Source: Candidatus Nitrosopumilus sp. (GTDB lineage Archaea > Thermoproteota > Nitrososphaeria > Nitrososphaerales > Nitrosopumilaceae). Taken from it: a stretch of 35,682 bases of DNA. The notes below the pieces were generated by a model. It was not told the origin of the DNA, ran no database searches, and worked only from the letters and a program-made list of their open reading frames with translations. Below are positions 15,297 through 22,868 of this stretch, one piece after another (positions within the stretch are counted from its first letter, which is position 1; every line of letters starts with the position of its first letter). Made by a program: the position numbers and the translations under genes. The DNA lies in contig JAOTVS010000014.1 of assembly GCA_029863275.1 (NCBI GenBank), positions 1-35,682 on the forward strand, read 5' to 3'.

Positions 15297-16028
15297 ATGG
15301 TAGAGATAACTCTAGCATTAGCAATTTTTGCAGGATTAGGCTCATTTGTCGCTCCGTGTATTTTACCATTGATCCCAGCATTTTTAGCATATATTTCAGG
15401 ATCTACCCTAAGTGAACTAAATAACAAAAGTGAAACCAAAACAATTCTAGTAAACAGGACCAAAATCATACTAAACACAATATTTTTTGTTCTTGGTTTT
15501 TCAATAGTATTCTCCACGTTGGGAGTGATAATCAACAGCACATTGGCAAATTCGTCAGGGGTTTTAATAAATAATTTTAACCAACTAGGAGGAGTGATAA
15601 TAATTGGGTTTGGAGCCTTCTTATTGTTATCTTCAAAAATAAACAAATTAAATATTGAAAAAAAATTCATACCTAAAAGATCAAAAGCTAGTTATCCCTT
15701 ATCTTTTGTTTTTGGTTTAGCTTTTGCTGCAGGGTGGACTCCATGTGTTGGACCAATTCTTGGAACAATTCTAACCTTGGCAGCAACTACACCATCTGTT
15801 GCATTCAATCTTTTATTGGCATATTCACTTGGTCTAGGTATTCCTTTTGTTTTAATGGGCATATTTTTTTCAAGAGCTACTAGAATAATAAAGTCAATGA
15901 GTAAACATCTAAAATATTATAATTTAGTTTTAGGTGTATTTATCATAATTCTAGGAGTCATGGTATTTACTAATCAATTAGCATATATTGCAAATTTTCC
16001 TTTACTAAATGAATTATTATTAGGATAA
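15297..16028 (+). CDS. ccdA: CcdA/DsbD-type transmembrane thiol reductant carrier
   Basis: A 243-residue protein with six hydrophobic segments and the two CcdA half-sites: FVAPCILPLIPA (Cys21) and GWTPCVGPILG (Cys150). It moves reducing equivalents from cytoplasmic thioredoxin across the membrane to extracytoplasmic partners. The next gene, 4 nt downstream, encodes an exported thioredoxin-fold protein; together they correspond to the two halves of DipZ. Substrates may include cytochrome-type or copper-site proteins. Length is typical. The ATG start comes soon after an AT-rich promoter region. Confidence 0.92.
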   Translation: MVEITLALAIFAGLGSFVAPCILPLIPAFLAYISGSTLSELNNKSETKTILVNRTKIILNTIFFVLGFSIVFSTLGVIINSTLANSSGVLINNFNQLGGVIIIGFGAFLLLSSKINKLNIEKKFIPKRSKASYPLSFVFGLAFAAGWTPCVGPILGTILTLAATTPSVAFNLLLAYSLGLGIPFVLMGIFFSRATRIIKSMSKHLKYYNLVLGVFIIILGVMVFTNQLAYIANFPLLNELLLG

Positions 16029-16032
16029 CACA

Positions 16033-17145
16033 ATGAAAACAGAATTAAAAATTGCAATGGTTTTAGGAGTTGTAATAGTGGTATCTGTTGGAATTATTAG
16101 CACCATATTTGCTTCACTTGATTCAGAATTTGAATCAAAATCAATTGATGAAAATAATATTGAGCCTACAATTGAAATTGACAAGTCCAAATTTAAAAGA
16201 GCTCCCGATTTGGTCGGTATTGCATATTATTTGAATACAACCCCAGAAACTTTGGCAGAAGAGATTAAAGGTAAAGTCGTATTGTATGATATTTGGACAT
16301 ATAGTTGTATTAATTGTATCAGAACTCTTCCATACATTACTGCATGGAATGACAAATACTCCGATGAAGGATTGTTGATAATTGGAATTCATTCACCAGA
16401 ATTTGAATTTGAAAAAATTCAAGAAAATGTAGAATTGGCAATTTCAAAACATGGAATAACCTACCCCGTTGTAATGGATAATGATTGGGAAACATGGAAA
16501 GCCTTTGAAAATAGATATTGGCCAAGAAAATATATTGCCGACCATGAAGGATTCATTAGGTATGATCACATTGGTGAAGGCGCATACCAAGAAACAGAAA
16601 AAATAATTCAACAATTATTAAAAGAAAGATCTTCATCATTAGGATTGCAAATTGCCGATGCTGAATCTCTTGTAGATATTGAAGAGTTTGAGCATACAAG
16701 TTTTAGAACTCCTGAGCTGTACTTTGGCTACAATCTTGCACAAGGCCGAAATCAATTAGGAAGTTCTGAAGGATTTAATCAAAATAAAATTATTACCTAT
16801 AGTGAACCAGATAATTTGGACCTTCATAAATTTTACCTTGTTGGAATTTGGAATAATCTAAAGGATAGTATGAGATTAGAATCCGATTCAGGTTCAATTA
16901 AAGTTCTATATCATGCCAAAGAGGTAAATATTGTAACTTCAAACAGTGCAGATTTAGAGATTTTCCTAGATGGAGTACCGTTGGATTCAAAATATTCAGG
17001 GGATGATATCGAGAAAGGAAATAAGATTACCGTTTCTGAGCCGGATTTGTATAATATAATAAAAAGTGAAAAATCTGCAACCCATGAATTAGAGATTAAA
17101 ATTAACCAAAAAGGGTTTGAAATTTACACATTTACCTTTGGATAA
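16033..17145 (+). CDS. Membrane-anchored thioredoxin (TlpA/DipZ C-terminal type) with beta-rich C-terminal domain
   Basis: A 370-residue protein. One N-terminal anchor (about 8-28) precedes a TlpA-like thioredoxin domain (about 55-215) with the active site IWTYSC92INC95IRTLPY, the WxYxCxNC form seen in DipZ proteins. Further family segments are GIHSPEFEFEK, VVMDNDWETWKAFENRYWPRKY and the cis-Pro-like region near it. Residues about 220-370 match the layout of the DipZ C-terminal carbohydrate-binding-like domain (TPELYFGY, FYLVGIW, VLYHAKEVNIV, LEIFLDG). It lies 4 nt after ccdA and should be its electron acceptor outside the membrane. It differs from M. tuberculosis DipZ in being a separate polypeptide. 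Confidence 0.88.
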   Translation: MKTELKIAMVLGVVIVVSVGIISTIFASLDSEFESKSIDENNIEPTIEIDKSKFKRAPDLVGIAYYLNTTPETLAEEIKGKVVLYDIWTYSCINCIRTLPYITAWNDKYSDEGLLIIGIHSPEFEFEKIQENVELAISKHGITYPVVMDNDWETWKAFENRYWPRKYIADHEGFIRYDHIGEGAYQETEKIIQQLLKERSSSLGLQIADAESLVDIEEFEHTSFRTPELYFGYNLAQGRNQLGSSEGFNQNKIITYSEPDNLDLHKFYLVGIWNNLKDSMRLESDSGSIKVLYHAKEVNIVTSNSADLEIFLDGVPLDSKYSGDDIEKGNKITVSEPDLYNIIKSEKSATHELEIKINQKGFEIYTFTFG

Positions 17146-17163
17146 ATTGTAACTCACACAACA

Positions 17164-17194
17164 TGTCACTGGAGATACACCAAGACCAGTGACA
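17164..17194. promoter_or_regulatory. 9-bp perfect inverted repeat upstream of the CdvB paralog
   Basis: TGTCACTGG-N13-CCAGTGACA lies 18 nt after the thioredoxin stop and directly before TTTAAAAC (17201-17208), the likely TATA box of the next gene. It is relatively GC-rich against its surroundings. It could be an operator or a stem-loop ending the ccdA transcript. Its place next to the TATA box makes an operator plausible. Confidence 0.5.
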
Positions 17195-17242
17195 AATTAG
17201 TTTAAAACATAATTTCAAAGGAAACCTTGGAGAAAATGGATT

Positions 17243-17896
17243 TTGATTAGTAACTCATGGAACAAAGGTACAGGAGAAAGCTTGTCCCAAAAGGTCATGG
17301 GTAGAGTAAGACCAGATGAGCCATTAAAAAATAAAATAGAGTTTGCCCAAAGAAAATTACAATCGCAAATCACAAAATTAGAAGGAATTGATATAAAATT
17401 ACAAAGAAAGCATGATGTTATTTTTGAAAAAATTGTAAATGCGCAAAAAACTCACAATAACGGTTATGCCAAAGCTTATGCAAATGAACTCTCTCAGCTA
17501 AGAAAGATGAAAAACATGGTAAGTGGTGCAAAATTATCTATGGAGCAAGTTCAACTTAGACTAAGCACCGTATCAGAACTTGGAGATGTAGTAGTAACAC
17601 TCAGTCCTGCAATGTCGCTAATCAAGGGTATAAGTTCTTCATTAGGGGGCATAATGCCAGAAGCAAATGCATCGATGCAAGATTTGTCACAAATTCTAGG
17701 AGATGTTTTAACTGGTTCATCGGTAAATGATTCAGGAATTATGGATGCAGGAATTTCTGAGAATTCAGATACATTAGCAATTCTTGAAGAAGCTCATTCT
17801 GTAATTGAAGGCCATACTAAAGTATCCATACCTGAAGTACCAAATAACCTAAAACATGAAATTGTTCAAAGACGCACAGCAGATGTTTTGTTGTAA
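17243..17896 (+). CDS. cdvB: ESCRT-III-like cell-division protein, CdvB paralog
   Basis: A 217-residue protein with the Snf7/ESCRT-III layout: basic N-terminal helices (KNKIEFAQRKLQSQITKLEG and LQRKHDVIFEKIVNAQ), then a long coiled-coil-like stretch (AKAYANELSQLRKMKNMVSGAKLSMEQVQ) and a more acidic C-terminal part with SISSSLGGIMPEA-like and EEAHSVIEGH segments. CdvB proteins polymerise at the division site with CdvA and the CdvC (Vps4) ATPase. Nitrososphaerota carry several CdvB paralogs; this copy stands alone, without cdvA or cdvC, so which paralog it is stays open. The start is TTG; an upstream ATG is out of frame. A TATA-like box and a 9-bp inverted repeat precede it. Confidence 0.85.
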   Translation: MISNSWNKGTGESLSQKVMGRVRPDEPLKNKIEFAQRKLQSQITKLEGIDIKLQRKHDVIFEKIVNAQKTHNNGYAKAYANELSQLRKMKNMVSGAKLSMEQVQLRLSTVSELGDVVVTLSPAMSLIKGISSSLGGIMPEANASMQDLSQILGDVLTGSSVNDSGIMDAGISENSDTLAILEEAHSVIEGHTKVSIPEVPNNLKHEIVQRRTADVLL

Positions 17897-17907
17897 AATT
17901 TAAGATT

Positions 17908-18249
17908 TTACTTTAATTTCTTTTTGCTTTTTTGAATTAGAATTTTTTTAATTCTAGATATTGTAGGATAACTGTAACCTCTTCGTCGATAATTTGCAAT
18001 CATCATCTTCCAATTTTTCAAACGCCACTGCGCTTGTTCAACTGTAACTGAATGCACTTCTTTTTGAATAATGCTTTTTCTTCCAACCTTCAATGTGCCT
18101 GCATCTTTTGCACTCCATCTATTTTTTGCAAATTTTAGTCCTGTAAGAATTTCTCCTACTGGCATTTCTTTGAAATATTCCTTTAATTTTTTTAACTCAG
18201 CATCGGTTGGTTTTTGTGAGATTGCAAGCTCGATTGATGGTTTTTGCAC
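17908..18249 (-). CDS. Small basic protein of unknown function
   Basis: A 113-residue protein, ATG start, convergent with the CdvB paralog (11 nt between stops). It is helical and basic, with a C-terminal half rich in Lys/Arg and aromatics (WRLKNWKMMIANYRRRGYSYPTISRIKKILIQKSKKKLK, given here as a composition: five Arg and ten Lys). That suggests nucleic-acid or ribosome contact. The YRRRGYSYPTISRIKKIL part resembles a short helix-loop-helix. I do not recognise the family. The overlapping plus-strand frame lacks such a pattern, so I take this strand as coding. Confidence 0.65.
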   Translation of the reverse strand: MQKPSIELAISQKPTDAELKKLKEYFKEMPVGEILTGLKFAKNRWSAKDAGTLKVGRKSIIQKEVHSVTVEQAQWRLKNWKMMIANYRRRGYSYPTISRIKKILIQKSKKKLK

Positions 18250-18335
18250 AAAATAATTGAAACCTGCTAGTTTAAGAAATTCTTGCTAAATCAGAATTAA
18301 CTAAAGTAAAGAAAAAGTGAAATCATTTTACAAAA

Positions 18336-18458
18336 TTAACATCCAAGAAAATCAAAATTTACATTTTTACACAAATTGTTATACATGGCAATTCCCATAA
18401 CAATGACCGCCCCCACGGATAGCGGAATTAAAATAAATACCTTGGTCTTTAACCCCAT
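18336..18458 (-). CDS. 40-residue single-pass membrane mini-protein
   Basis: The frame starts MGLKTKVFILIPLSVGAVIV and continues with MGIAMYNNLCKNVNFDFLGC before the stop. It shows a basic N-terminus, one transmembrane helix, and an outer tail ending in two Cys (positions 31 and 40), which could form a disulfide or bind metal. It has an ATG start and lies between two other minus-strand genes with modest spacing. Function unknown. Confidence 0.6.
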   Translation of the reverse strand: MGLKTKVFILIPLSVGAVIVMGIAMYNNLCKNVNFDFLGC

Positions 18459-18497
18459 GATAGATTTTAAGTGAATTCCTATAAATTTGTCACAGTT

Positions 18498-18914
18498 TTA
18501 CTCGGTGATAATTGTAAAAGTTCCTATTGTTTTTGGATTTTGTAATAATTGGACCATCTCCCGCGGGATGAGATCAGATGTCTTGTCACACTTGACTGCA
18601 AGTGTTCTCGGACATACAAAATCACTTTTTCTAATTACTATATCCTCGTCATGGGTAAGAGTTAGATCATCATGTCCTCTCCCAAATACAAAAAATTCAT
18701 GTGGTCCCACCTTAATTGAGATTTGGATTTTGGATTTTGAATCTTGAAGTTTTTTCTTAAGGAAAATAGGAAGATCTAAGCAGGCAGAGGTTGCATTTAC
18801 TCCGATTATACAATCCCCTTGCACGGAAAGTTCTGAGGCTTTGGTAATTTCAATTGTTTTTTGATGATTTGATCTTATATTTTCATGGCCAGAAAATTTA
18901 ATCTCGAATCTCAC
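18498..18914 (-). CDS. DUF371 family archaeal protein
   Basis: A 138-residue protein matching the archaeal DUF371 family in length and pattern: GHENIRSNHQKTIEITK at the N-terminus, GDCIIGVNATSACLDLP, a central VGPHEFFVFGRGHDDLTL and IVIRKSDFVCPRTLAVKCDKTS towards the end. The family is widespread in archaea and has no established biochemical role that I know of. It is divergently arranged with psmA across 53 nt, so the two share a promoter region. Such pairing with a proteasome gene may be coincidental. Confidence 0.85.
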   Translation of the reverse strand: MRFEIKFSGHENIRSNHQKTIEITKASELSVQGDCIIGVNATSACLDLPIFLKKKLQDSKSKIQISIKVGPHEFFVFGRGHDDLTLTHDEDIVIRKSDFVCPRTLAVKCDKTSDLIPREMVQLLQNPKTIGTFTIITE

Positions 18915-18967
18915 TGTAAATTAAATAGGCTAGACTTAAATTAATCTTCCAAAGCATTCAAAACGAA
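18915..18967. promoter_or_regulatory. Divergent promoter region, DUF371 / psmA
   Basis: A 53-nt spacer with CTTAAATTA (about 18935-18943) placed about 25-30 nt before the psmA ATG, and a CTATTTAATT-type element on the opposite strand (about 18919-18928). Both genes would then have very short leaders. Confidence 0.5.
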
Positions 18968-19705
18968 ATGCTTCCAGCACAACAAGGTTATGATAGAGCA
19001 ATTACTGTTTTTTCACCAGATGGTAGACTATACCAGGTAGAATACGCCATTGAGACAGTACGGCGAGGAACAATTGCTGTTGGTATCAAAAGTAAAGACG
19101 GCATTGTTATCGCAGTGGAAGAAAAACCAAGAAAATTACAAATTTCAGATGTTGCTCAAAAGATATTTCAAATTGACGATCATGTAGGAGTTGCAGCAGC
19201 AGGATACATTCCAGATGCTAGAAGTCAAGTAGATAATGCAAGATTCTTTTCTCAAAGTAATAAATTGATTTATGATGAGCCAGTAGAGGTAGAAACAATT
19301 GCCAAACACCTTGCAGATCAATCACAGCAGTATACTCAATATGCAGGGGTTAGGCCATTTGGAGTTTCATTGATTTTAGGAGGAGTTGTAAATGATTCTC
19401 CTCAATTATATTTGACTGATCCAAGTGGAACATACATTTCATATGATGCAATCGCAATTGGTTCAGGTTCTGATCAAGTGACAGACTTTTTAGAAAAATC
19501 ATACACCAAGGACTTATCTTTAGATGATGCATCAGCTTTAGCAGTCGCCTCCATATATTTATCCAGTGAAGATAAAGAAGGAACCAACCACATTAGAATG
19601 GCCCATATTAAATTAGACACAAAAATGTTTGAATTGGTTTCACAAAAGGATATTGAGAATTTTGCGAAAATGGCAAAAGAGAAATTTCCACATGGAGATA
19701 AATAA
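18968..19705 (+). CDS. psmA: 20S proteasome alpha subunit
   Basis: A 245-residue proteasome alpha-type protein that forms the outer, gating rings of the archaeal 20S core. The N-terminal alpha signature is complete: YDRAITVFSPDGRLYQVEYA then IETVRRGTIAVGIK. Further core segments include GVAAAGYIPDARSQVDNAR and RPFGVSLILGG, then YLTDPSGTYISYDAIAIGSG. It lacks the N-terminal Thr of beta subunits, as expected. The ATG places the Tyr-Asp-Arg gate residues at positions 8-10. No beta subunit gene is present here; in this phylum the genes are usually dispersed. The SPOUT methyltransferase gene follows 30 nt later. Confidence 0.96.
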   Translation: MLPAQQGYDRAITVFSPDGRLYQVEYAIETVRRGTIAVGIKSKDGIVIAVEEKPRKLQISDVAQKIFQIDDHVGVAAAGYIPDARSQVDNARFFSQSNKLIYDEPVEVETIAKHLADQSQQYTQYAGVRPFGVSLILGGVVNDSPQLYLTDPSGTYISYDAIAIGSGSDQVTDFLEKSYTKDLSLDDASALAVASIYLSSEDKEGTNHIRMAHIKLDTKMFELVSQKDIENFAKMAKEKFPHGDK

Positions 19706-19735
19706 TTAATTTATTTTATTTATAGAAAATTTACA

Positions 19736-20548
19736 TTGAACCTATCAATTGCAATTCCCGATTCGTCTCTTTCTGATGAAACCTTAAAAGTAGACAAAAC
19801 GAGAAAAATATCTGAAATTGCAAGAGCGTGTGCTATTTTCAGAGTAAACACCATTTACATCTACCAAGATGGCGACCACAAAGAAGATAGAAATTTGATG
19901 TTGTTAATTTTGAAATATTTAGATACGCCGCAATTTTTGAGAAAGCGCTTATTTCCTAAAATGAATGAACTAAAATTTGCAGGAGTCTTGCATCCACTAA
20001 AGATTCCTAGCCACATCACACCAGCTGATGCAAAAAAAATTAAAAAAGGAGATGTAAGAGAAGGAATCACAGTTAGTTTCAAGGGAAGAAAATATGTAGA
20101 TGTTGGAATAAATCAACTTGTACCATATTTTGGACATGAACCCATTGGAAAAAGAACAACAATCCAATTCAAAACTGGCTATCCAAAATTTGAAGTAAAA
20201 CCCATTTCAAAAGATGAAGCTCCTGAATATTGGGGATTTATGATAAAAGAAAGAGCAAATCTTTTCTCATTGATTTCTGAATGGAAAGGATTAACCATCA
20301 TTACATCAAAAAAAGGAAAAGTCGTAACAAAAGAACAGATCTCAAAGTATGTAACCTCCTCTGACCCAGTCTTAATGGTATTTGGATCGCCCGAAAAAGG
20401 AGTTCATCAGATCTTAGGTGGAAAGATGAGTAATTTGCAAAATTCAAAGACATTGAACTTTTTTCCAAATCAGGCAACTGAAACTGTAAGGTTGGAAGAA
20501 GCCCTAATAGGATCATTATCCATAATTAATGCATATAATGTAGAATAA
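19736..20548 (+). CDS. Putative SPOUT-class RNA methyltransferase (C9orf114/MTH1 family)
   Basis: A 270-residue protein of the archaeal/eukaryotic family annotated as putative RNA uridine-N3 methyltransferase. Features: an N-terminal strand LSIAIPDSSL, then TRKISEIARACAIFRVNTIYIY, DRNLMLLILKYLDTPQFLRKRLFP, an inserted OB-like barrel from about 85 to 165 (GVLHPLKIPSH and GDVREGITVSFKGRKYVDVG), and the C-terminal SAM-binding knot region VLMVFGSPEKGVHQIL with the final LRLEEALIGSLSIIN-like helix. It likely modifies rRNA, fitting its place beside ribosomal genes. The target base is inferred from the family. The start is TTG, 30 nt after psmA. Confidence 0.85.
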   Translation: MNLSIAIPDSSLSDETLKVDKTRKISEIARACAIFRVNTIYIYQDGDHKEDRNLMLLILKYLDTPQFLRKRLFPKMNELKFAGVLHPLKIPSHITPADAKKIKKGDVREGITVSFKGRKYVDVGINQLVPYFGHEPIGKRTTIQFKTGYPKFEVKPISKDEAPEYWGFMIKERANLFSLISEWKGLTIITSKKGKVVTKEQISKYVTSSDPVLMVFGSPEKGVHQILGGKMSNLQNSKTLNFFPNQATETVRLEEALIGSLSIINAYNVE

Positions 20549-20550
20549 AA

Positions 20551-20661
20551 TTGAAGGAAAAAAAGAATTTTCTCATTTTAGCAATCGGAATTGGAGTTAT
20601 CGGAGTAATCATTGGTGGCATAACACTTTGGAATATGATTAATGATATTTTGAATTCATGA
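20551..20661 (+). CDS. 36-residue single-pass membrane mini-protein
   Basis: The frame starts TTG 2 nt after the methyltransferase stop and reads MKEKKNFLILAIGIGVIGVI then IGGITLWNMINDILNS. It has a strongly basic N-terminus, one glycine-rich transmembrane helix and a short amphipathic tail. The tight spacing suggests cotranscription with the upstream gene. Function unknown; SecE/Sss1-like length is tempting but no conserved SecE sequence is visible. Confidence 0.6.
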   Translation: MKEKKNFLILAIGIGVIGVIIGGITLWNMINDILNS

Positions 20662-20676
20662 AATTTGATAAATACT

Positions 20677-20708
20677 TTGTTAACCAGAATTTTTTTGAAG
20701 GTTAACGA
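20677..20708. promoter_or_regulatory. BirA-box-like dyad at the head of the ribosomal cluster
   Basis: TTGTTAACC-N14-GGTTAACGA lies 49-80 nt before the rpl3 ATG and 15 nt after the mini-protein stop. It has the same 32-nt architecture as the element before bioB, and the two share TGTTAACC at the left and TTTGAAGGTTAAC at the right. I found no other GTTAAC dyads in the window. Either BirA or another shared factor may bind. Alternatively the T-rich loop could be part of a terminator for the upstream gene. Confidence 0.55.
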
Positions 20709-20756
20709 TATTCTCACATGGTTTATTAGACGGTTGTCGATGATTTCGTTTTATCC

Positions 20757-21749
20757 ATGGGAGCCAGGAAACACAGTCAACCAAGAAGAGGTAGTCTTGC
20801 ATACTCACCTAGAGGTCGTGCCAAAAGCATGGAAGCAAGAATTAGAGCTTGGCCTAAAGTAAACTCCGAAGAACCCAAAATTTTAGCTCATTGTGGTTTT
20901 AAGGCAGGATGCGTCCAAATTGTAAGTATAGATGATCGTGATAAAACTCCAAATGCAGGAAAACAGCTCGTAAGTCTTGGAACAGTTCTTGTAACTCCAC
21001 CAGTAATTATTTTGGGAATTCGAGGATATTCTAAAGATGTGGATGGGTCTCATGCGGAGTTTGATGTTTATGCAAAAGATATTCCAAAATACATTGCAAA
21101 AGAGATTACACTAAAAAGTAAAGAAGGTGCCATTGAGAATGCAGAAAAACATCTTAAAAGAATTAAAGAGATTTTTGCAGTCGTCGCAGTTTCTCCACGA
21201 GCTGCAGGATTAGAACAGAAAAAACCGTATATTTTTGAAGCATTAGTAAGTGGAGGAGATATTCAAAAACAATTTGCACATGTTAAGGAATTATTGGGAA
21301 AAGAAATAAAAATTGATCAGATTTTTGAGACAGGTTCAACAGTAGATGTTGCGGCAATTACAAAAGGCAAAGGTTGGCAAGGAGTTATCCAAAGATGGGG
21401 AGCAAAGAAAAAACAGCACAAATCAAGAAAAACAGTTAGGGAGTTGGGTTCTCTTGGACCAATTTCTCCTCAATATGTCATGTATACAGTACCTAGAGCA
21501 GGTCAAATGGGATTCCATCAAAGAATAGAATATGATAAACGAATTATGATAATGGGAAATACAGAAGACAGCAGTCTTAAAATAAATCCTGACGGGGGAT
21601 ACAAGCACTTTGGCTTAGTTAAGGGAGACTTTATCATTCTAAAAGGTTCTGTACCAGGAACATATCGAAGATTGATAAAACTACGAAGTCAGATTAGAAA
21701 TGCCCCGCCAAAAATATCAAAACCAAACATTTTGGAGGTAGTGATTTGA
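20757..21749 (+). CDS. rpl3: 50S ribosomal protein uL3
   Basis: A 330-residue archaeal/eukaryotic-type L3, one of the first proteins to bind 23S rRNA. It opens MGARKHSQPRRGSLAYSPRG and carries the central KGKGWQGVIQRWGAKKKQHKSRKTVR extension that reaches the peptidyl-transferase centre (about residues 199-224). QMGFHQRIEYDKRI follows towards the end. It starts a long co-directional cluster whose genes overlap or nearly touch. The rpl4 start overlaps its stop by 4 nt. A BirA-box-like dyad lies upstream. Confidence 0.97.
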   Translation: MGARKHSQPRRGSLAYSPRGRAKSMEARIRAWPKVNSEEPKILAHCGFKAGCVQIVSIDDRDKTPNAGKQLVSLGTVLVTPPVIILGIRGYSKDVDGSHAEFDVYAKDIPKYIAKEITLKSKEGAIENAEKHLKRIKEIFAVVAVSPRAAGLEQKKPYIFEALVSGGDIQKQFAHVKELLGKEIKIDQIFETGSTVDVAAITKGKGWQGVIQRWGAKKKQHKSRKTVRELGSLGPISPQYVMYTVPRAGQMGFHQRIEYDKRIMIMGNTEDSSLKINPDGGYKHFGLVKGDFIILKGSVPGTYRRLIKLRSQIRNAPPKISKPNILEVVI

Positions 21750-22561
21750 TCAAAACTACTTCAATGACACTAACTGGCGATAAAGATACAGAAATTGAAT
21801 TACCGCTAATCTTTTCAACACCATTTAGAAGAGACTTAATACACAAAGCATGGACTAATCTAAATTCACATAAATTTCAAAGGCAAGGTAGGCATCCTAC
21901 TGCAGGAATGGATGTTGTTGCAGATACAAACGATCCACCAACAGGCCAAGGTATTTCTCGTATTGCCAGAATGAGAGGAGGAGGCGGTGGCAGACAAGGT
22001 CAAGCAGGAGAAGTAGCATCTACCAGAGGAGGAAGACAAGCCCATCCACCAAATGTGAACAAAGTTATTTACAAAAAACTAAACAAAAAAGAAAACAAGT
22101 TAGCATTGTGTTCTGCAATTGCAGCTACTGCATCAAAGGAACAAGTGCAATTAAGAGGTCATAAAGTAGACGACATCAAATCATTTCCAATAATAGTATC
22201 AAATGATTTGGAGGCCCTAACAAAGGCTAGTGAAATTTCCAAGGTGTTAGAATCTCTAAAACTCGATAAGGATGTGAAAAGACTTCAATCACGAAAACCA
22301 CGTAGTGGTCAAACCGTCCTAAGGGGAAGAGGTAAAAAAATTGGAAAAAGTGTCTTATTTGTAACCAAAGATTCTGAGAAAATTAACAAGGCATGTGGTG
22401 CAATTCCAGGAGTTGAAGCAAGATCAGTTAAGGATTTGAGTGTGTTAGATTTATCACCAGGGTCTGATCCTATTAGGTTGACAGTGTATTCAAAGGCAGC
22501 AATTGAAGAAATTGCCAAAATAAAATCAACGCATCTTAATTTGATGGAGAAAATAAAATGA
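21746..22561 (+). CDS. rpl4: 50S ribosomal protein uL4
   Basis: A 271-residue archaeal L4. The long internal loop that lines the exit tunnel is obvious: RQGRHPTAGMDVVADTNDPP, then a glycine/arginine-rich RIARMRGGGGGRQGQAGEVA stretch at about residues 70-90. The globular part continues with KENKLALCSAIAATA and a C-terminal KSVLFVTKDSEKINKA-like segment. The start is TTG, overlapping the rpl3 stop by 4 nt; the stop overlaps rpl23 by 4 nt. These overlaps point to translational coupling. Confidence 0.96.
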   Translation: MIKTTSMTLTGDKDTEIELPLIFSTPFRRDLIHKAWTNLNSHKFQRQGRHPTAGMDVVADTNDPPTGQGISRIARMRGGGGGRQGQAGEVASTRGGRQAHPPNVNKVIYKKLNKKENKLALCSAIAATASKEQVQLRGHKVDDIKSFPIIVSNDLEALTKASEISKVLESLKLDKDVKRLQSRKPRSGQTVLRGRGKKIGKSVLFVTKDSEKINKACGAIPGVEARSVKDLSVLDLSPGSDPIRLTVYSKAAIEEIAKIKSTHLNLMEKIK

Positions 22562-22824
22562 ACGTGGATCAAGCCAGTAAAATTATTTTGAAGCCGTATA
22601 TAACAGAAAAAACATTTGCAATGGTAGAAAATGAAAGTAAAATTTGTTTTATTGTACAACGACAGGCAAGTAAACCACAAATTGCCGAAGCCGTTACAAC
22701 ACTTTACAATCAAAAAGCAATTAACGTAAACACTGCACGGACAATTTATGGTAAAAAGGCCTTTGTTCAATTTGAGACAATAGAAAAAGCACGAGACTTG
22801 GCTACAAAGATAGGAATGCTATAA
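22558..22824 (+). CDS. rpl23: 50S ribosomal protein uL23
   Basis: An 88-residue L23, located beside the exit tunnel where it can contact SRP and nascent chains. Typical pattern: ASKIILKPYITEKTFAMVE, then KICFIVQRQASKPQIAEAV and a final FVQFETIEKARDLATKIGML. The ATG start overlaps the rpl4 stop by 4 nt. Archaeal clusters normally continue with uL2; here a 44-nt gap leads straight to uS19. Confidence 0.96.
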   Translation: MNVDQASKIILKPYITEKTFAMVENESKICFIVQRQASKPQIAEAVTTLYNQKAINVNTARTIYGKKAFVQFETIEKARDLATKIGML

Positions 22825-22868
22825 TATGGACCATAAAAACTCACAATCACGGACACAGGAAAAGAACA

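Noticed and set aside
15290-15670. 126-codon minus-strand frame opposite ccdA
   Set aside because: Antisense shadow of a well-supported CcdA gene; the peptide has no start context or domain.
18071-18256. 61-codon plus-strand frame and the 86-codon frame at 18487-18747
   Set aside because: Both are antisense shadows of minus-strand genes (17908-18249 and DUF371).
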